Shown piece by piece: positions 12,168-25,456 of a DNA stretch of 64,000 nucleotides. Origin of the DNA: Dactylonectria macrodidyma (Eukaryota > Ascomycota > Sordariomycetes > Hypocreales > Nectriaceae); assembly GCA_020744425.1 (NCBI GenBank), contig JAGMUV010000010.1, forward strand, positions 372,001-436,000, in the 5' to 3' direction. Every line of letters begins with the position of its first letter. Within the stretch, counting starts at the first letter, position 1. The translations under genes and the position numbers were made by a program. The notes beneath the pieces were generated by a model that ran no database searches, was not told the origin of the DNA, and saw only the letters and a list, made by a program, of their open reading frames with translations.

Positions 12168-15100
12168 GAATGCCCATTTAATAAATATTGTAGATTTCTG
12201 AGTCCGGAGCATTCTGATTGTTGTCCTTTCCGGGCGCGGGAAATCAACCAGCGAGATGTTGAAAGGAGCGGGAATCCTGCAGGCGCTTCGGTTGTAGCAA
12301 CTTTCTCTGTGGGTAGCAGGGTTGAAAGCCACTCCGCTCAAGTCACGCAGTGGATCCACTCGTTGATTCCACTGTCCACAGGCAAAATCCCAGTGGATTG
12401 GGTGGATAAGAAGGGGTGAGTTAAGTGGCGATATATTTTAACGGAGTCCCTCTAACAGAGGCCGATGTGCCCCTACATTTATGCAATATTACTATCCTAT
12501 GTCAAAACCCATCCCTCTGATCGAATACCTTCAAAACCATTAACATCTTTTCTCGTAACTATACCCGAAGCCCACCTTACTGCCTCCTGCACTCAACACT
12601 TATCCCAGAATCTGCACATTCCCCCTCGCAGAACCCCAGTATAATCGGGTCGCAACTCCCGAGGGCCACTTCGTACGGAGTAAATTTATAGCAAGCTCGC
12701 ATTGCAGACTATATGTTCCCTACTCTCTCCCCAGAATATGATAGTGTGTCTATAGCTTTTAATCCTGTATTACGTTACAGATCTTCAACTAGACCATTTA
12801 CGTGGCCCAAGGCGAAGTATACTTTTTTATTCACTCTACTTGGGTCAGTATATTATGTCTTATAAATTTAATCACTGATTGTACTGACGTAAGAAGTCGG
12901 TTTGTGTTCATTGCACACTACTGGAATTCACTCTGCTAACTACATAAGCAGGAAGCAGGCAGCAAGGCACAGTCGGCATCGTTATGTAAGTCACATACCA
13001 GACCCTCGTACAAAATTCAGACAACACCACTGGTCACGCCAATCCATGGCCTTTAGACAGCGGTGAACAAGAGCGCCAAGGATAGTTCGTAGTGTGATGG
13101 GACATAGCGCTTGGTGGTGGAACTATTGCAAGGCTAACGGCGCCTAACGGATTGCCACGTCCTTTCAGGCTCTCGTCCTGTATCAAATGTGACAACTTTT
13201 GTAAAGACCTTGCAGGTGTCAATTGGGAGTGCATCCTAACCCGAAATATTGAAGTTTACTTGATCAGCCGGGGAAGAATTGTAGCCGTGCCAGAGTCAAA
13301 TGCAGATCCGTTGTTCCTGTCTTTATTCTATTGGATGCTTCTAGCGAGCCACATAAGGGATCTGAGACCCTGCGCATTTGAGAAGACGAGACGTTTCTAA
13401 GTCAAGGTCAGCGTCTTCTTCATTTGATTGAATGATTTGCCAAGCCGATCGGACATCATCCAGCCCCTTTTCGCTTTGTTCTCGGACCTTGAGCCGAACA
13501 AGCGATCTCCCGCTAATAATCCGTGAGCTAGCGCAAATTATTTAGTGTGAGATTTGCATAGGGATCGCCACCAGGGACTTTGACAGGCGAAAACGAGTTC
13601 TCTCACTAACCTCGCCATTCGCCGCCACCAGGACATGTTGGCCCTACTGTACCTAGCCAGGTCATGATCGCCACGTATCCAATTGGTCTGGACTTCATGT
13701 GGCTGACAAGTCACAATTTCCATAAAACTACTATAGTATTACCTGGGCTAGCTAACGCACTAATGAACTATGACAAGATCGGCAAGCCAAACGGAGGCAC
13801 CCGATATACCCTACCATGAGATGTAGGAAGACAGTGAGGTAAACTAAGCGCTAAGGAGAACCATGGCCATCGTGCCAGCGACACCGCTACATTTCTCGCG
13901 ACCGGAGGCGCGCCGAACAGCAAGGATAACTCTGCAGCTAATTTGCGGCAGGAAGTGCTCACACCAACCTCCAAACCGCTATGCAAGCTAAAATGACAAT
14001 ATGCACAAGGGCCCGGCTTCATCTCAGACCGCTTGCAGGTTAAGTTGTAAATACGAGAAATCGGGCTGCAGAGCTACAGGGTAGAGATATGTGATCAGAC
14101 GTGGGTTTTCCTGCCTTAGAGGACATATCCAATGACGACCTGATTCAATATTACTACGGGTAGAGGTGCTATAGTCAGTTGCATTGTAATATTCTGTCCC
14201 TCTGCCACTCCTCATTGTTGATACCAGGCCACACCTAGTTCCTAGGTACGTCACCAGAGGACGTATGGTTACTTTTGGGTCGGTGATAGCATGAAAGACA
14301 AAAGGTCTTTCGATCACTTTTTCTTTCGATCACAAAGCCAAGGAACTTGTTACGTGGAAAATTGTAATTTGCCGAGGGATTACCATTCTTAGAAATACAA
14401 ACAGCCACAACTGTCTTTAAAGACAGATCGGGACAAAAGCTTGATGGGCCATGGCATGGAGATTAACCCTGGAAGTAGCAGCGTGCAGAAGAACGACATG
14501 CGGAGCTCATTTGATTAGTGGCGTATAGTGTGCAAGCCAGATCCCTCTCCCTAGCGCTGATTCGTCAGTTCTGAATTGCTGATTGACGTGGTTTGTTTGG
14601 GTTTGGCTGGGACTAGGCGATGTACCCCTGTAGGGCCCCGACACCACCTCCAGAACCCTCACACATTGTGCCTAGAGCAGCTCTGCACTCAATAAGTCTT
14701 GTCTGCAGTATAAGGTGACAATTAGTGACTCCTAGGCTAATTAAGCGGTCAAAAATGAGAAGAAATCAGTAAAATTCCCCTAATACGGCGACGTGGCATG
14801 TATGATGAGCACAGGTCCGTTAATATTTCCAGCGCCATCGGCTTTCAACTGAATGTTCTTCGGCCTCACTAAAGCATGCACGGACAATTCTTAGATGCGA
14901 CGGTCAAAGCTACCTTAAGAATGTGAGGTGGAAATATTGGGCCAAATAGGAAGAGATCAACAAAGCGACTAGTAGTTGAGCAGCTGAACACGGCTCGGAG
15001 CTCAAGCAAGTTCAGCTCCTCACCCTTGATCGTAGCCCTAAAAAAAGTGGCCAGCTTTCGTCAGTGGCTAACGACATTGTCATTGTAAGACAGACAACGG

Positions 15101-15733
15101 AGGCTTAAGCTGCACGATGTGCTGGTTGCGCTGATCGTTGTCAATAGCCCTAATGGCCCTGGTCTAGATAATTTTTCGCATATTGCGAAAAGAGCGCCAG
15201 AGGAATGTGTAAGACGGTAAAATTCATAAATCGATTCTGGAATAGAAATAATACGGTGAGATGAAGGTACGGGAATGCGAAGAGTGTCATGAACCGCTAT
15301 GTTCTGAACAAAGGACCGCTGGACCAAATACCGATAGCTGAGCTAAATGCATATGCAAGAATCCTAATGCAAACTTAGCTAACCCAGCCCAATGGCCAGC
15401 ACAGCAAAATAGATGCTTGCCCAACAGCCCTGCACGATGTAGATCAACTCCGCATTCGGCACAGGCTGTGGAATACGGTGAGGGCTGCTGATCCCCAGGG
15501 ACACAACTCATGATGCAACCCAGGAACCCAAACCTTGCCGAGAGTGTGATTGGACGGTTCCGAAATAACTCCTGTGCCTCTTGTTTTGGGCAATTCATCA
15601 AGCTCTCATGGCCGCTGGTCCTGGCCGCTGAAAGTATAAATATCCCTTCGGTTCTCCTTCTGATACAAGATCATTCAAGCCATCTTCATCACATAAAACT
15701 CTACTTCCTCAACATTCACCACAACTTGTCACC
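12168..15733. other. Intergenic, no supported gene
   Basis: About 3.6 kb containing only short frames of up to about 104 codons without recognisable domains. Bases 12420-12900 are AT-rich. The promoter of the small secreted protein occupies the right end. No tRNA, rRNA or clear repeat seen. Confidence 0.5.
15635..15642 (+). promoter_or_regulatory. TATA box of the small secreted protein gene
   Basis: TATAAATA about 92 bases before the ATG at 15734, followed by a C/T- and A-rich leader typical of well-expressed fungal genes. Confidence 0.5.
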
Positions 15734-16438
15734 ATGAAGGCTGCTTTCTTCTCAGTTCTCGCTCTCGCCATATCGGCTTTTGCTGCTCCCGTCGCCGACG
15801 CTAACAATGCCGTCCGCAATGTCAACAATGTCGAGAACGTGTTTGTTCGCTCTGACGAAGCTGAGGTCGCCAAGCGTACCATCTCCAGCCCTCAGGACGT
15901 GATTAGCTCCCTGAAGGGTGCTGTTGCCTCTGTTAAGACCCACGGCAGCTCCCTAAGTATGATATGACCCTGTGTTAAATGAAGCACTGGCTAACAACGT
16001 CTAGACAAAATCCTTAACAAAGTCCAGAGTGGCGGCGTCTCTAAGGATAAAGGTGCCGACCAAGCCCTGCCCGAGCTCAACAGCCTGCTACACACCCTAA
16101 CCAACCTCGTCACCGAGCTTACCGGTGCTGCTGGACTCGATGTTACTAATGCGGATGTCACGACTATCCGCATCCTCGTTGTCGCTCTCGTTGCCGAGGT
16201 CACTACCATTGTCAAAGGCCTCCTTACCATTCTTGGCGTCCGACCTCAGCTCGACTCTGTTCTGCACTCCGTCTTTCAGATCCTTGCCAAGGTCCTCATC
16301 CTGGTTATTGGCCTTGTTGTTGCCATTGTTCCTGGTCTTGTTGTTGCCCTCAGCCCGCTTCTCGTTGGCATCGGCAACGGTCTCCTTGCTCCCCTCCTCA
16401 CCCTTGTCGCTGGTCTTCTCGCTGGTCTTGCCGCTTAA
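15734..16438 (+). CDS. Small secreted protein with hydrophobic C-terminus
   Basis: Two exons, 15734-15956 and 16005-16438, give 218 residues. The 48-nt intron starts GTATGA, has branch point GCTAAC and ends CTAG, phase 1. An N-terminal signal peptide (MKAAFFSVLALAISAFAAPV) is followed by an Asn/Val-rich propeptide-like stretch ending at a Lys-Arg pair (VAKRT), a possible Kex2 site. A helical central region follows. From about residue 125 the protein is almost wholly hydrophobic, built of Leu/Val/Ile/Ala/Gly runs (VLILVIGLVVAIVPGLVVAL, then LLAPLLTLVAGLLAGLAA). It contains no cysteines in the mature part, so it is not a hydrophobin. Role unknown: perhaps a cell-wall or surface-active protein. 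Strong codon bias toward C-ending codons and a clear TATA box suggest high expression. Confidence 0.72.
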
Positions 16439-17417
16439 ACGCCCCGAATAAGCACACGGAATATCGTTCAGTGTTGGAGCTATTAAGATGAGAAAAATAC
16501 GAATAATATATTCGGCTTCAGTTTTCAAGTTTTAGTATCTTTGTTAGAAACTTATTTGGTGTAATCAACTCAGTATTGAAACGGTATCAACCGCTGGGTC
16601 CGCATGTTCATAACACGATCAAATCTCCTCAACTTGAATATGTATCTTCTCTTAAGTCATGTCTGTGATTGTGTCTACGAATTGTGATTCTAATGGTGCT
16701 AGAAGCAGTGGCCAGGTTATCATCAACGAACTCCGCAAGCTTTTCACAGTTACAAGCTGCATAGTGTGCCTAAGATGCCCATTCGGTGAATGCCATGTCT
16801 GCAGTACAGGATGAACCCGACCCGAGTATAACTAGCAGCACGACATCAAAAATGGCGCCATCACAGCCACTCACTATTGTGGTCAAGTCATAACTCGCAA
16901 CATGAGTTATTGGGCTCCTCACCTATCCCTAACTCAGTCTCTCGCCTTCGCTCCCCGTCATGTCATTTTCAACTACTTCGGTGAAGGACGCTAGCGCGCG
17001 AAATGCGCCACTATGGAACGCTACATACCCATTCAACTACAGCTCTATTAACTCCACAAAACGATATCCCATGCCTCACCAGGCTCGCTCCTCTACTCAA
17101 CCAGGTTCGCATATACGAGAATACAGTAATTACCTACTATATCTGGAAACTGGCGATAGGCCGGAAGTATTAGATATACAGAGACAATAGGTTAACCTGC
17201 AAAGACTGCATCTAAATTGAAATAAATTGATATGCTCTATCAAAGTTAACGAGGTATCCCAAGGTCATACGCTTTAATGCCAATTCTTTGCTTCTTTCAA
17301 TCATTTCATGTCGTCATTGTTTCCATCTTTCGTGACATGACAAGCAATATTCAGTGGCTCTTAAAACGTAACAGAAACGCAAGAACGATTTGCAAATCAG
17401 TTGCCATATCATAACCG
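16439..17417. other. Intergenic, convergent gene ends
   Basis: About 1 kb between two converging genes. One ATG frame of 76 codons at 16960-17190 (+) has no signal peptide or domain and is not supported. The rest is AT-rich and probably holds both terminators. Confidence 0.5.
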
Positions 17418-18541
17418 TTATGCCCACTCGATAACAAACTCCATGCTCTGACCTGGTCTGCATTTCGTGCCCGGCGCCACAGGCATGACAACTGACCAGG
17501 TACCAGAGGCGCATCGCTGAAAGCCTTTGCCGTCTTTGTTACAGCTCCAGTATCCTTCTGGACTGCAGGGCGTGCCGGCAGTAATAACGCCAGTAGCGGG
17601 CCCAGTAGGTACTGGCTGGGCTGTCGTCTTGCGAGTTGTGGACTTGAGGGTCGTCTTTACTGTTGACCCGGGAACGGTAACAAACACACCGCCAGGTCTA
17701 TAGTCATTGATATTAGAACAGTTCACCACGGCATTTTTGAGGCATTCACGTACTTTGAGGTAGTTTTTATCGGAGCATTTGTTGTTGATGAAGCTGTCTT
17801 GCTTGTCGTCGTAGTTTTCTTGGTCGTCGAAGTCTGCTTGGTGGTAGTGGTAGTAATCTGAGCGCCAGGGCCAGCTGGACACTGGCCGACCGGCGGCCCA
17901 GTTTTGGAAGAGGTCAAATCGACATTAGGTCCGGGGTTGGGGAACATGACATCTACCATCTCCGTGGTTCCGCAGCCGTTTCCAACATTGGCGATAAATA
18001 TGGTAGGACGCTTGCTCAAAGGTGTCGAAATCGTCCCAGTTCCAGCCCTGACAGTGATTGCAGCGCAGTTCATGTACATTTCGCGGTTGCCAATCCTGTT
18101 GAACCAAGTCCAAGCAAAAAGGGCCACGCCGGCCGGTGTGTCAACAGGCAGGGTGAACCTGAAGGACGCTGAAGGCGAAAGAGGACAGTTGCCTATATAG
18201 GACTGGATAACAATCCACGATTTGCCCTTGTCGAAAGAAAGAGAAGCTTGGCAACTGCCACCGCCATGGTCTGCACCGCCAGCGATGGTCATGTTGTATT
18301 GTTGACCGGCTTGCCAATTCACCGCGGGTGCACCAGCCGCAGTGCCCAAGAGAGACTGGTAGCCCTTGCAAGGAAAGTTGCTTCCATCAGCCGCAAGGGG
18401 AGACGTCATGCTGTAGTCGATGTCCGACCCTGCATAGGGATTGTACTTGCTCTTGAAAGGAGCAGGATATGTCATCTCCATATGCGCTTGAGCTAGGCCA
18501 GCCAGTCCCACTGCCGCAGCGAGAGCGTTGAAAGGTTTCAT
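17418..18541 (-). CDS. AA11 lytic polysaccharide monooxygenase with C-terminal X278-like module
   Basis: Secreted copper enzyme that cleaves crystalline chitin oxidatively. Exons 18541-17754 and 17697-17418 give 355 residues. The intron starts GTACGTGA and ends CTATAG, phase 2. The signal peptide ends AQA, so His20 becomes the N-terminal copper ligand of the histidine brace (HMEMTYPAPFKSK). The second copper His lies in GGADHGGGSC, and NREMYMNCAA is the conserved AA11 segment near the axial site. A Thr/Lys-rich linker (about residues 235-290) leads to a Cys-rich end with CSPEGYWSCN and FQRCASGTW, matching the X278 module often fused to AA11 enzymes. A TATAAA lies about 75 bases before the start. 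Possible roles are remodelling of the fungus's own chitin or attack on other fungi or insects. Family call is firm; substrate follows from the family. Confidence 0.9.
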
Positions 18542-21500
18542 ATTGTTGCAGAAGTAGAGTATAGCGTATTTCCGTATAAAAGAATAACGAGAAGTTCCTG
18601 AGAGCTGTGTGTTCAGTTTATAGTTGGCCTGAATTGCGAGGAAGAGTAATGCAAGATCGACAGCCGGCGTGTCTCTTTATTAGTCTTTATACGTGTCCCA
18701 TTATTCATGGCCTCTGTTTCCCGTCTGTCAAGTGAACAAATGGTGTCTCGGAACTAGAGAGGATTGTGGGTTCACTAGCGGCGTTAATGCAATGTATTGA
18801 GAACTAGAACGTGTTCAGTAGAACATGTTCGTTGTGGGGAGGTTTCAGAAACGCCAAGTCAGCCCCATCGACCAGACACGGAAAAATGACAAAATCTCGT
18901 CCCAGCCACAAGATGGATTGAATAAGCGGGATGAAGATGGATGGTCAATTGGGGAGCGATCACGGGGACGAAAACGTGATGACATCTCAGGTATGGATGG
19001 TGTTAGCGAGATATGAGACAGAGGCTGGTAACAATGGCTGCGAAGGCTGAAAATGCCACTGCATGGCAATGGACCCTTCTTCTGTCCTTCATTGTGGTCA
19101 ACAGGTGCAGTAAAGCTTGTTGGAAAAACGTAGATGTAGAGCAAGAGCATTTTCTGTAAGGATGCTTGATCTCGATCGACGTCTTCGAAGTCGAGGGTGG
19201 TCGTTTGCGACACTAGATCCTGAGGTTCTGTGATGAGACTACCAATGTTCACTCTTTGTTCATTCTTTTAGGTATAAATTCTTCAGTCACCTTGACCATA
19301 AACTACTAGCTTCAAAATAATGAAGTGGCTTAGATGCAAGGGAGATATCGAGGCCCGCTTCTTCTCCCTGAACAATCCCATCATGGACCACGTGCCGTTA
19401 GCCATTAAACGCCATTTCTGCGGCAGCCGAACTGAATCTACAAGAAACAATGCCACGCGTCACAGGAAAAGACATACTACGAGGGTTGTTTTTGAGGGCA
19501 GCATTCCTCACCCCCATGGGTTTGGAGATAGAACAAAGCTTTGTAGTGGCTGAAAAAGAGAATGCTGCATCTCTGAGGAATGCTAAAGGGGTCAAGAAAA
19601 AAAGCCGCGAGGGAGGCAGGATCTTTGGTGGCTTCGGTTATTGTCACCTTCAAGGTTGGTTGAGATGCTTCGATAGTGATGTTGTCGGCATAAGTCGACT
19701 GTGGATTTGGATCGTAACTGCAACGTCATTCTTCACCTCTATACCACACATGCTCGACTTGAATCTCTAGATTAATAAGCGGAGTTAGGACGCCCTCTGC
19801 GTGTTTTCAATGGCCTGCTTGCTCGTGCCCGCCTAGATCTGCGCAGCTGTGCCTGACCGGTACAGACACAACTCAATGCAGGCGTTGCAGTGGCGGTTTC
19901 TTTGGCGATTGTCGAGAATTTGAGGATCCAAGACTTTCTTTTTACGTGTCTCCCGCATCAACATCAGTCCTTCTTTAGCTCATTTGGTGACACGGTGCAA
20001 AGCTAGCAGTTGACATGGACGTTTCGTCACCGTTGAACAAGGCCTTGCCATCACAGCGGAAAGCTTGGCCATCCTCCGTCCCTTGATCCGTCTCATGGGT
20101 TAATGGCGGGGGCTGCGCGGCCAGGCGGAATGATGTAATCATACCTCTTAGAATTCCGAAGGATAAGATAATTACAAGGGGTTGATAGTATTATCATCGG
20201 TCAATCAGTAGATTTATTACGCTTCACCTTTTAGCCTTCGTACTTTCACTGGTGAATCCGTATTAGGAGACTGACGTTGTGGCCCAGAATATCTTGTAGT
20301 TGCTGCATCTAAAGTGGTAACCGCAGTCAGCCCCTAAAATTCCAGAGGAGGTTTGGAATCTAATGATTGAGAGTGTCATATAGTAGAAGAAAGATGTCAT
20401 ATTTCCCCCTTTCTCGGTTATGTTTCCTTTTTGTGTGGTATAACAGAAGCGTAGCTGCACCTAACATTTATGTCGAAGCAGAACACAGCGTTGGCTAGTT
20501 CAAGGCAAGAGAACTATCTCCTTTATTAAATTTTCCTATCCATAGGCATCTTCATTACTGGTGACGGTGGGCTGGTAGCTGCGTAATCGTTCACTTGAAT
20601 GGCGCACGCATGCCCGGCGTCTTTACGAATCACGTCCGCCTTGGCATGACATGGGTGAGTGCTACATGTCTTGAGTGTGCAAGCAAGACATCAGGCTAGT
20701 ATTACTTGTAAAATTGTGCAATGCACGCTAGGTCTCAGGTGCACTAACCTCTCCGCTCGTAGATGTGATCATGAGAGAACCTGACATGGTCATTCCAATA
20801 TTGATTAGGGCTAGTTTCAGCTTGGGCGGAACACAATTGCGAAATATGGATTTGACGAGCCAGATATCTACAATTTCGACGAGACTGGGTTTGTGATAAG
20901 CAATAGCTCAACCGGAATGTCATTACGAGCACCGAGCGACATGGACGATCAACTAAGGCCTATCCAGAAAACAGAGAATGGGATATGGAACCAAAGGAAC
21001 CAATTCGCGAGGGTGGGCGATCTGCTGTTTAACACTGTTACCGTTCAATGTCACCCCGCGGCGAAGCTTGGTGACAGGTCCCTACCATAAGGCTGGTCAT
21101 TGCAGCCTCAAGATAGCAAATGACAAAGGTCAACTCAAACGTCAAAGCCGGGAACGGAGCCTCTCTCAACTTTTAGACCCATCAAAACTCTAAGAATGGA
21201 ATCTGCCTTGTTTTGCTAGGGACTAGCTTTTTCAGGGACATTAGGGAAGTTGCACCTTGCGACAGACACGACGAGCAAGATCATCATCAGCTCCTTGTTT
21301 TCGATTGGAGACACGAGCTCGCTCCTGGGAATATATGGCCTTGTGAAGTTGCTTCGCATATTGGCCGCTTGGGCAGACGGACCGTTTCGGAAGTTTATGC
21401 GGGAAGAGATTCTGGCTCTACCTCCAACGAGTAGTGGTTGAACTAGCAAGCATACTGTAGGAACATGGAATAAACATGGCCTGTGTATGCAGTCCTTTTC

Positions 21501-22639
21501 TCTTAACACCACCTTCAGATTTTCCTTTTGCAGTTGCATTTGATGCATGTCATGGACCTAGCCTGCGTCCAAACGAGGGCTGCGTCTTTCTGTGGGGGCG
21601 ACCGGTTGAAAGGGATGCGCCAATTACAAGCCCCTCGCAGAATTTACAATTGACGCATTTGACCCGGAGGGGCATGATGCGAGCCGAGAAACTGGGCTGT
21701 GTTGTCAAATAACCTCTTTAAATCTGTAACGATGTAGATATACACTGGTCTTAATGATCTAATTTTCTAGCAATCTGCGGCCTTAGCCTCTAAGAACAGT
21801 GATGACAAGGGCTATGTATGATCTGGAGCTAGGGGCTATTGAAGTACCGTTCCGCTCTGTTTAAGGCGAATTGCTGCGAGCACAGAGCCAAAGCAACACG
21901 GTTTTTATAATTCAAGCATTTTAGAACCTAATGTTTCCACAGCTATCAAATATCCCAGTTTTCTAGTACCTCAAAAAAGACATATTCAAGTTGCGCAAAA
22001 ACCCTCAAATCATTCCACGGGTGGTGTGCTCTCACAGTGGCCCTCGAAGCAAAGTATCTGGGGAAGCAAGTGACGAACGGCGATGAGCATCCTAGAGCCC
22101 GTCGACCAACAAACCTAGAAGACGATGGATGTGATCGGTCTTTGGGCAGATGCAAAAGTATCTGAGCAGGACGGATTCACACAAGATCTTGGGACGATCT
22201 TTCTCAGGGCCCTCGAGCTGCCCTGGCCATAAAGAGTATTCTGGCCCTTTGGTCCTTGCGATATTACGAAACTTTTTATCAAGACAGAAGCAAGTCAGCC
22301 ATTATACAGCTGGAATGCCAGGATATAGCGGACTTGGAAAGTGACGATTAGCATGACTCAGGTGGTTCTCATGATACCCAGTAATACAAATTGGTGAATA
22401 TATTCGTCATGCCGACATTGCACAAAAATGGCAACAACAATGGTGAGACATATGATCACGCAGAGTCCGGGGTGAAGGAGGGAGATGTTCTGTTCTTCAA
22501 CACACGATGAATGCTTCATGTATCAATATTGAATCACGAGTTCTTTCTCTTTTAAACTACTTAAGCAATTATCATAATCTTACAGGACTCTATTTCCTCC
22601 CTAGATTACCCGGGTGCTGCTGAAAAGAGCCGTCAATGA
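18542..22639. other. Intergenic, no supported gene
   Basis: About 4.1 kb. Short frames only, such as 135 codons at 19252-18845 (-) and 107 codons at 19450-19770 (+), neither with a recognisable domain. A frame at 21250-21441 (+) has a hydrophobic stretch but no ATG. The left end holds the LPMO promoter. Confidence 0.5.
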
Positions 22640-24403
22640 CTATACCGCATCTTCATCAACCCTCTCATCTGTCGGATCTTGATCCTTGTCACTCGTGCTG
22701 TCGTCGCTGTCCGTATCATTCGCCTCATTCGAAAAGTATGGTCTAAAGAGACGGACAGTTTGCTTGGGCCCGCAGCATTTGTATCTTGCCCCCTCCAACG
22801 GTGTTTCAGCATCCGGGTATACGGGAGAATAGCGCTCGAATAACAAGTCGAGCAAGCCCAGCCTTCCCATATCCACGGCCGAGCAGACAGCCTTTAGGAC
22901 ATGTTCTTGCTTGGCTTTGTTTGAAGCAGGATCAACCTTTAGAAACAGAGCGACTATCTCGTCGAGACTGTGTGATGCTGCGACCTGTAAGGGTGGAACA
23001 TTGTCAAAATACACCTCCGGGAAAGGCTGTGCGCCGTGTTCGAGGAGCAGCTTGACGAGTGAGTAGTCATGACTGTCGATGAAATTATCCAAAGCCTCGG
23101 CAAGGGGAGTTTGATCGGTCTCTTCGTCGTTTGGGGAAACATTTCCCACCAGGAGTAATTCTACTACCTCCAAGTGACCGTCTCGTGCCGCTCAGGTCAT
23201 GACAATCTTGTCTTCGTTTTTGTCTCGAGTATTGGGGTCTACTCCCCTCTTCAAAGACATAGACACGATGGCTGCATGTCCATCCAGAGCGGCGTGTAAT
23301 GAAGGTGAAAATCCACTATCGTCCCAATGATCTGGGTCTGCTCCTTTCTCCAATAGGAGAGACACTATCGCCTCGTGTCCTCGAATAGCCGCAACTGACA
23401 GTGGCATCATCTCTTGCCCGTCTTCAGAGTGAATATCAGCCTTATTGTTCAAGAGAAGAGTTACAATTTCTTTATGCCTCTTTTCGGCTGCATAGAGAGA
23501 GGAATTCGTCCTTCCTCGTCTTTAGACTCCAATTCGACATTCTTCTCGAGCAAGAGTTTGACCACATCGACATACCCTTCGTTCGAAGCCAGTATGAGAG
23601 GTGTCCTTTCGGTCTTGTCTTCGTGGTCTGGGTAGGTACCCTGCTGTAAAAGATGCTTGACCACGAAGGTGTATCCCCTTTCGAAAGCACATTCGAGACG
23701 GTCTTCATCAGATCCATCAATGACATCCGTGTAAGCGGAGAAGAGCGTCGCATGTGTAAATCCCTTCTCAGCGGCGTACGGTAGTATCGTGCTTCCATCA
23801 GCGTCCGTTGAGACGGCTTGTACCTCACGGTTCACTAGAATCCGAATAATTTTGTCATGGCCTTGTTCGATAGCCCATGCTAGCAGTCTTCGACCTGTGT
23901 CGTATGCTAGGTCTGTCGCGGCGTTATTCTGAAGCAGCAACTCCGCGATGTCTCCGTGTCCGTTGACTGCTGCCAGAGACAGTGCTGCCTGGCCACCATG
24001 CCATCCTTCGGCACCAACATCGGCTCCCACATCTACTAAGAGCTTCACTAAGGAAACTCGGCCGTCCCTGGCCGTCAAGATCAAAGGTATCCCACAACTA
24101 GTATCACCGGTGTCGACAAGAGCGCCTTCCTCAACCAAGTGCCTTGCTATGGCTTCATGCCCGTTCTCAATCGCCGCCAATATGGGTGTCCTGCCATGAC
24201 TAGGCTCTGAGACGTTGACGTCTAATGAGAATCTGCACGGCACCCTCGTGTCCTTTCTCGATGGCCCAAGATATCAGAGTTCGTTTAAACTTGTGGTCAG
24301 GATAGTTGACACCAACCCCTTTGTCTAGTTCTTGTAGTTTCGCAACATCTCCAGTGATCTCAGTAATGACATATGTTTCTTTCCAGGGAAATGGAATATT
24401 AAT
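22640..24403 (-). pseudogene. Ankyrin-repeat protein gene, broken by two frameshifts and a stop
   Basis: A chain of about 15 ankyrin repeats reads down the minus strand but changes frame. The first piece (about 24403-24228) has RTLISWAIEKGHEGAVQILI. The second (about 24220-23488) has units such as TPILAAIENGHEAIARHLVE and TPLILASNEGYVDVVKLLLE. The third (about 23485-22640) has PLSVAAIRGHEAIVSLLLEK. Restoring a repeat consensus requires a frameshift near 24220-24228 and another near 23485-23492. A TGA at 23194-23192 stands inside a repeat, directly before AARDGHLEVVELLL. The last part ends in an Asp/Ser-rich tail. The 5' end fades into AT-rich sequence above 24403, and no start was found. Introns do not explain the breaks, since no GT..AG pair of suitable size is present at them. 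Such genes are abundant and fast-decaying in ascomycetes. Confidence 0.8.
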
Positions 24404-25456
24404 TGCTAGGTAGAAAGATTTAGCAGAGGAAGGTTAGTTCCTAATAGTTAAGGGAGGAGGGATAAGAGTTTATTTATAAGTAGGTTAATTAATTAATTAA
24501 GTCCTTTGTCTTATAGTAACTTAAGTAATGTAAATATGTTACTATATAAAAATGCGATAATGCAGAATGTGGCAGTGTAGAAACAAAAGTCCGAATAACG
24601 GTTTTAATAGCGCCATATATCACTACATGAGAGCGCTTGGTGAAACCACAGAGTGTGAGGAAGAGAACCGTTTATTGCAGCCATTTTTACGATATCAACT
24701 ATTCCCTAGAACATGCATATCATCATGGCTATTTACTTATAGATTCACGGAGCGCCTATTTCGAGTTTGCCTCCGATTTTCAGTGACACTGCTCAGGGAG
24801 CATGACCTTCGTCGGGGTGTAGATACCAGCATTGGTAAAGTATGGCAAACAATAATCATCACGCGGTAGATCGGAACCTTATTATTATAGCCTAATTCGC
24901 CACGGCTAAATGCAATATCCACAACCTCGAGGTTACAATGACTTGTCTCTTTCGGGTGATATGCTAACGAGTCATCAACAAGCTCCAAACGACATGTAAA
25001 CGGCACGGCGCCACTCTTTCCGTCACTCGCAAGGCCATCCTATATCAAGGCTTGAGATGAGGAGGAAGGCCTACCTCCGGCCGCTTAATCAGGTTAGAGC
25101 GGCCATTCCCGGGTCCATATAACTACCGATATTGAAAACTCGCACTAATAAGCATGTCATGACAATTTAGCTACGCCCAAAAAAGACATTAACATGACTA
25201 TTAATACCCTTTGACAAGGAATGGCGGATCGCACTGCCGACCCCTCCAGACTCTTTTAGCCTGGACATCTTTGTCCCTGTCAAAATGGCCAATCGGACCC
25301 AGTGCTCCGTCCTAAAATGGGAACATAATTCAAAAAGCCATTTCAGTCAACTATAAAGAATGTGTTGTTACAAAACAATCAAAGATCAGCAATCGACGGG
25401 CTCCAGGTGACTTACATCAAAGTCGCACCCTTGGATCATTTCTCACTGCTCTCAAC
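24404..25456. other. Intergenic: AT-rich tract then xylanase promoter
   Basis: Bases 24420-24560 are strongly AT-rich, with a ttaattaattaatt run. Frames in 24567-25006 lack any domain. The right part is the promoter of the xylanase gene. Confidence 0.5.
25255..25358 (+). promoter_or_regulatory. Xylanase promoter: XlnR/XYR1-type site and TATA box
   Basis: TTTAGCC at 25255-25261 reads GGCTAAA on the minus strand, the binding motif of the xylanase activator XlnR/XYR1. It lies about 200 bases before the ATG. CTATAAAG at 25351-25358 is a TATA box about 100 bases before the ATG. The single activator site is short and could occur by chance. Confidence 0.45.

Noticed and set aside
16960..17190. 76-codon plus-strand ATG frame
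   Set aside because: No signal peptide, domain or splice context; consistent with chance in an intergenic gap.
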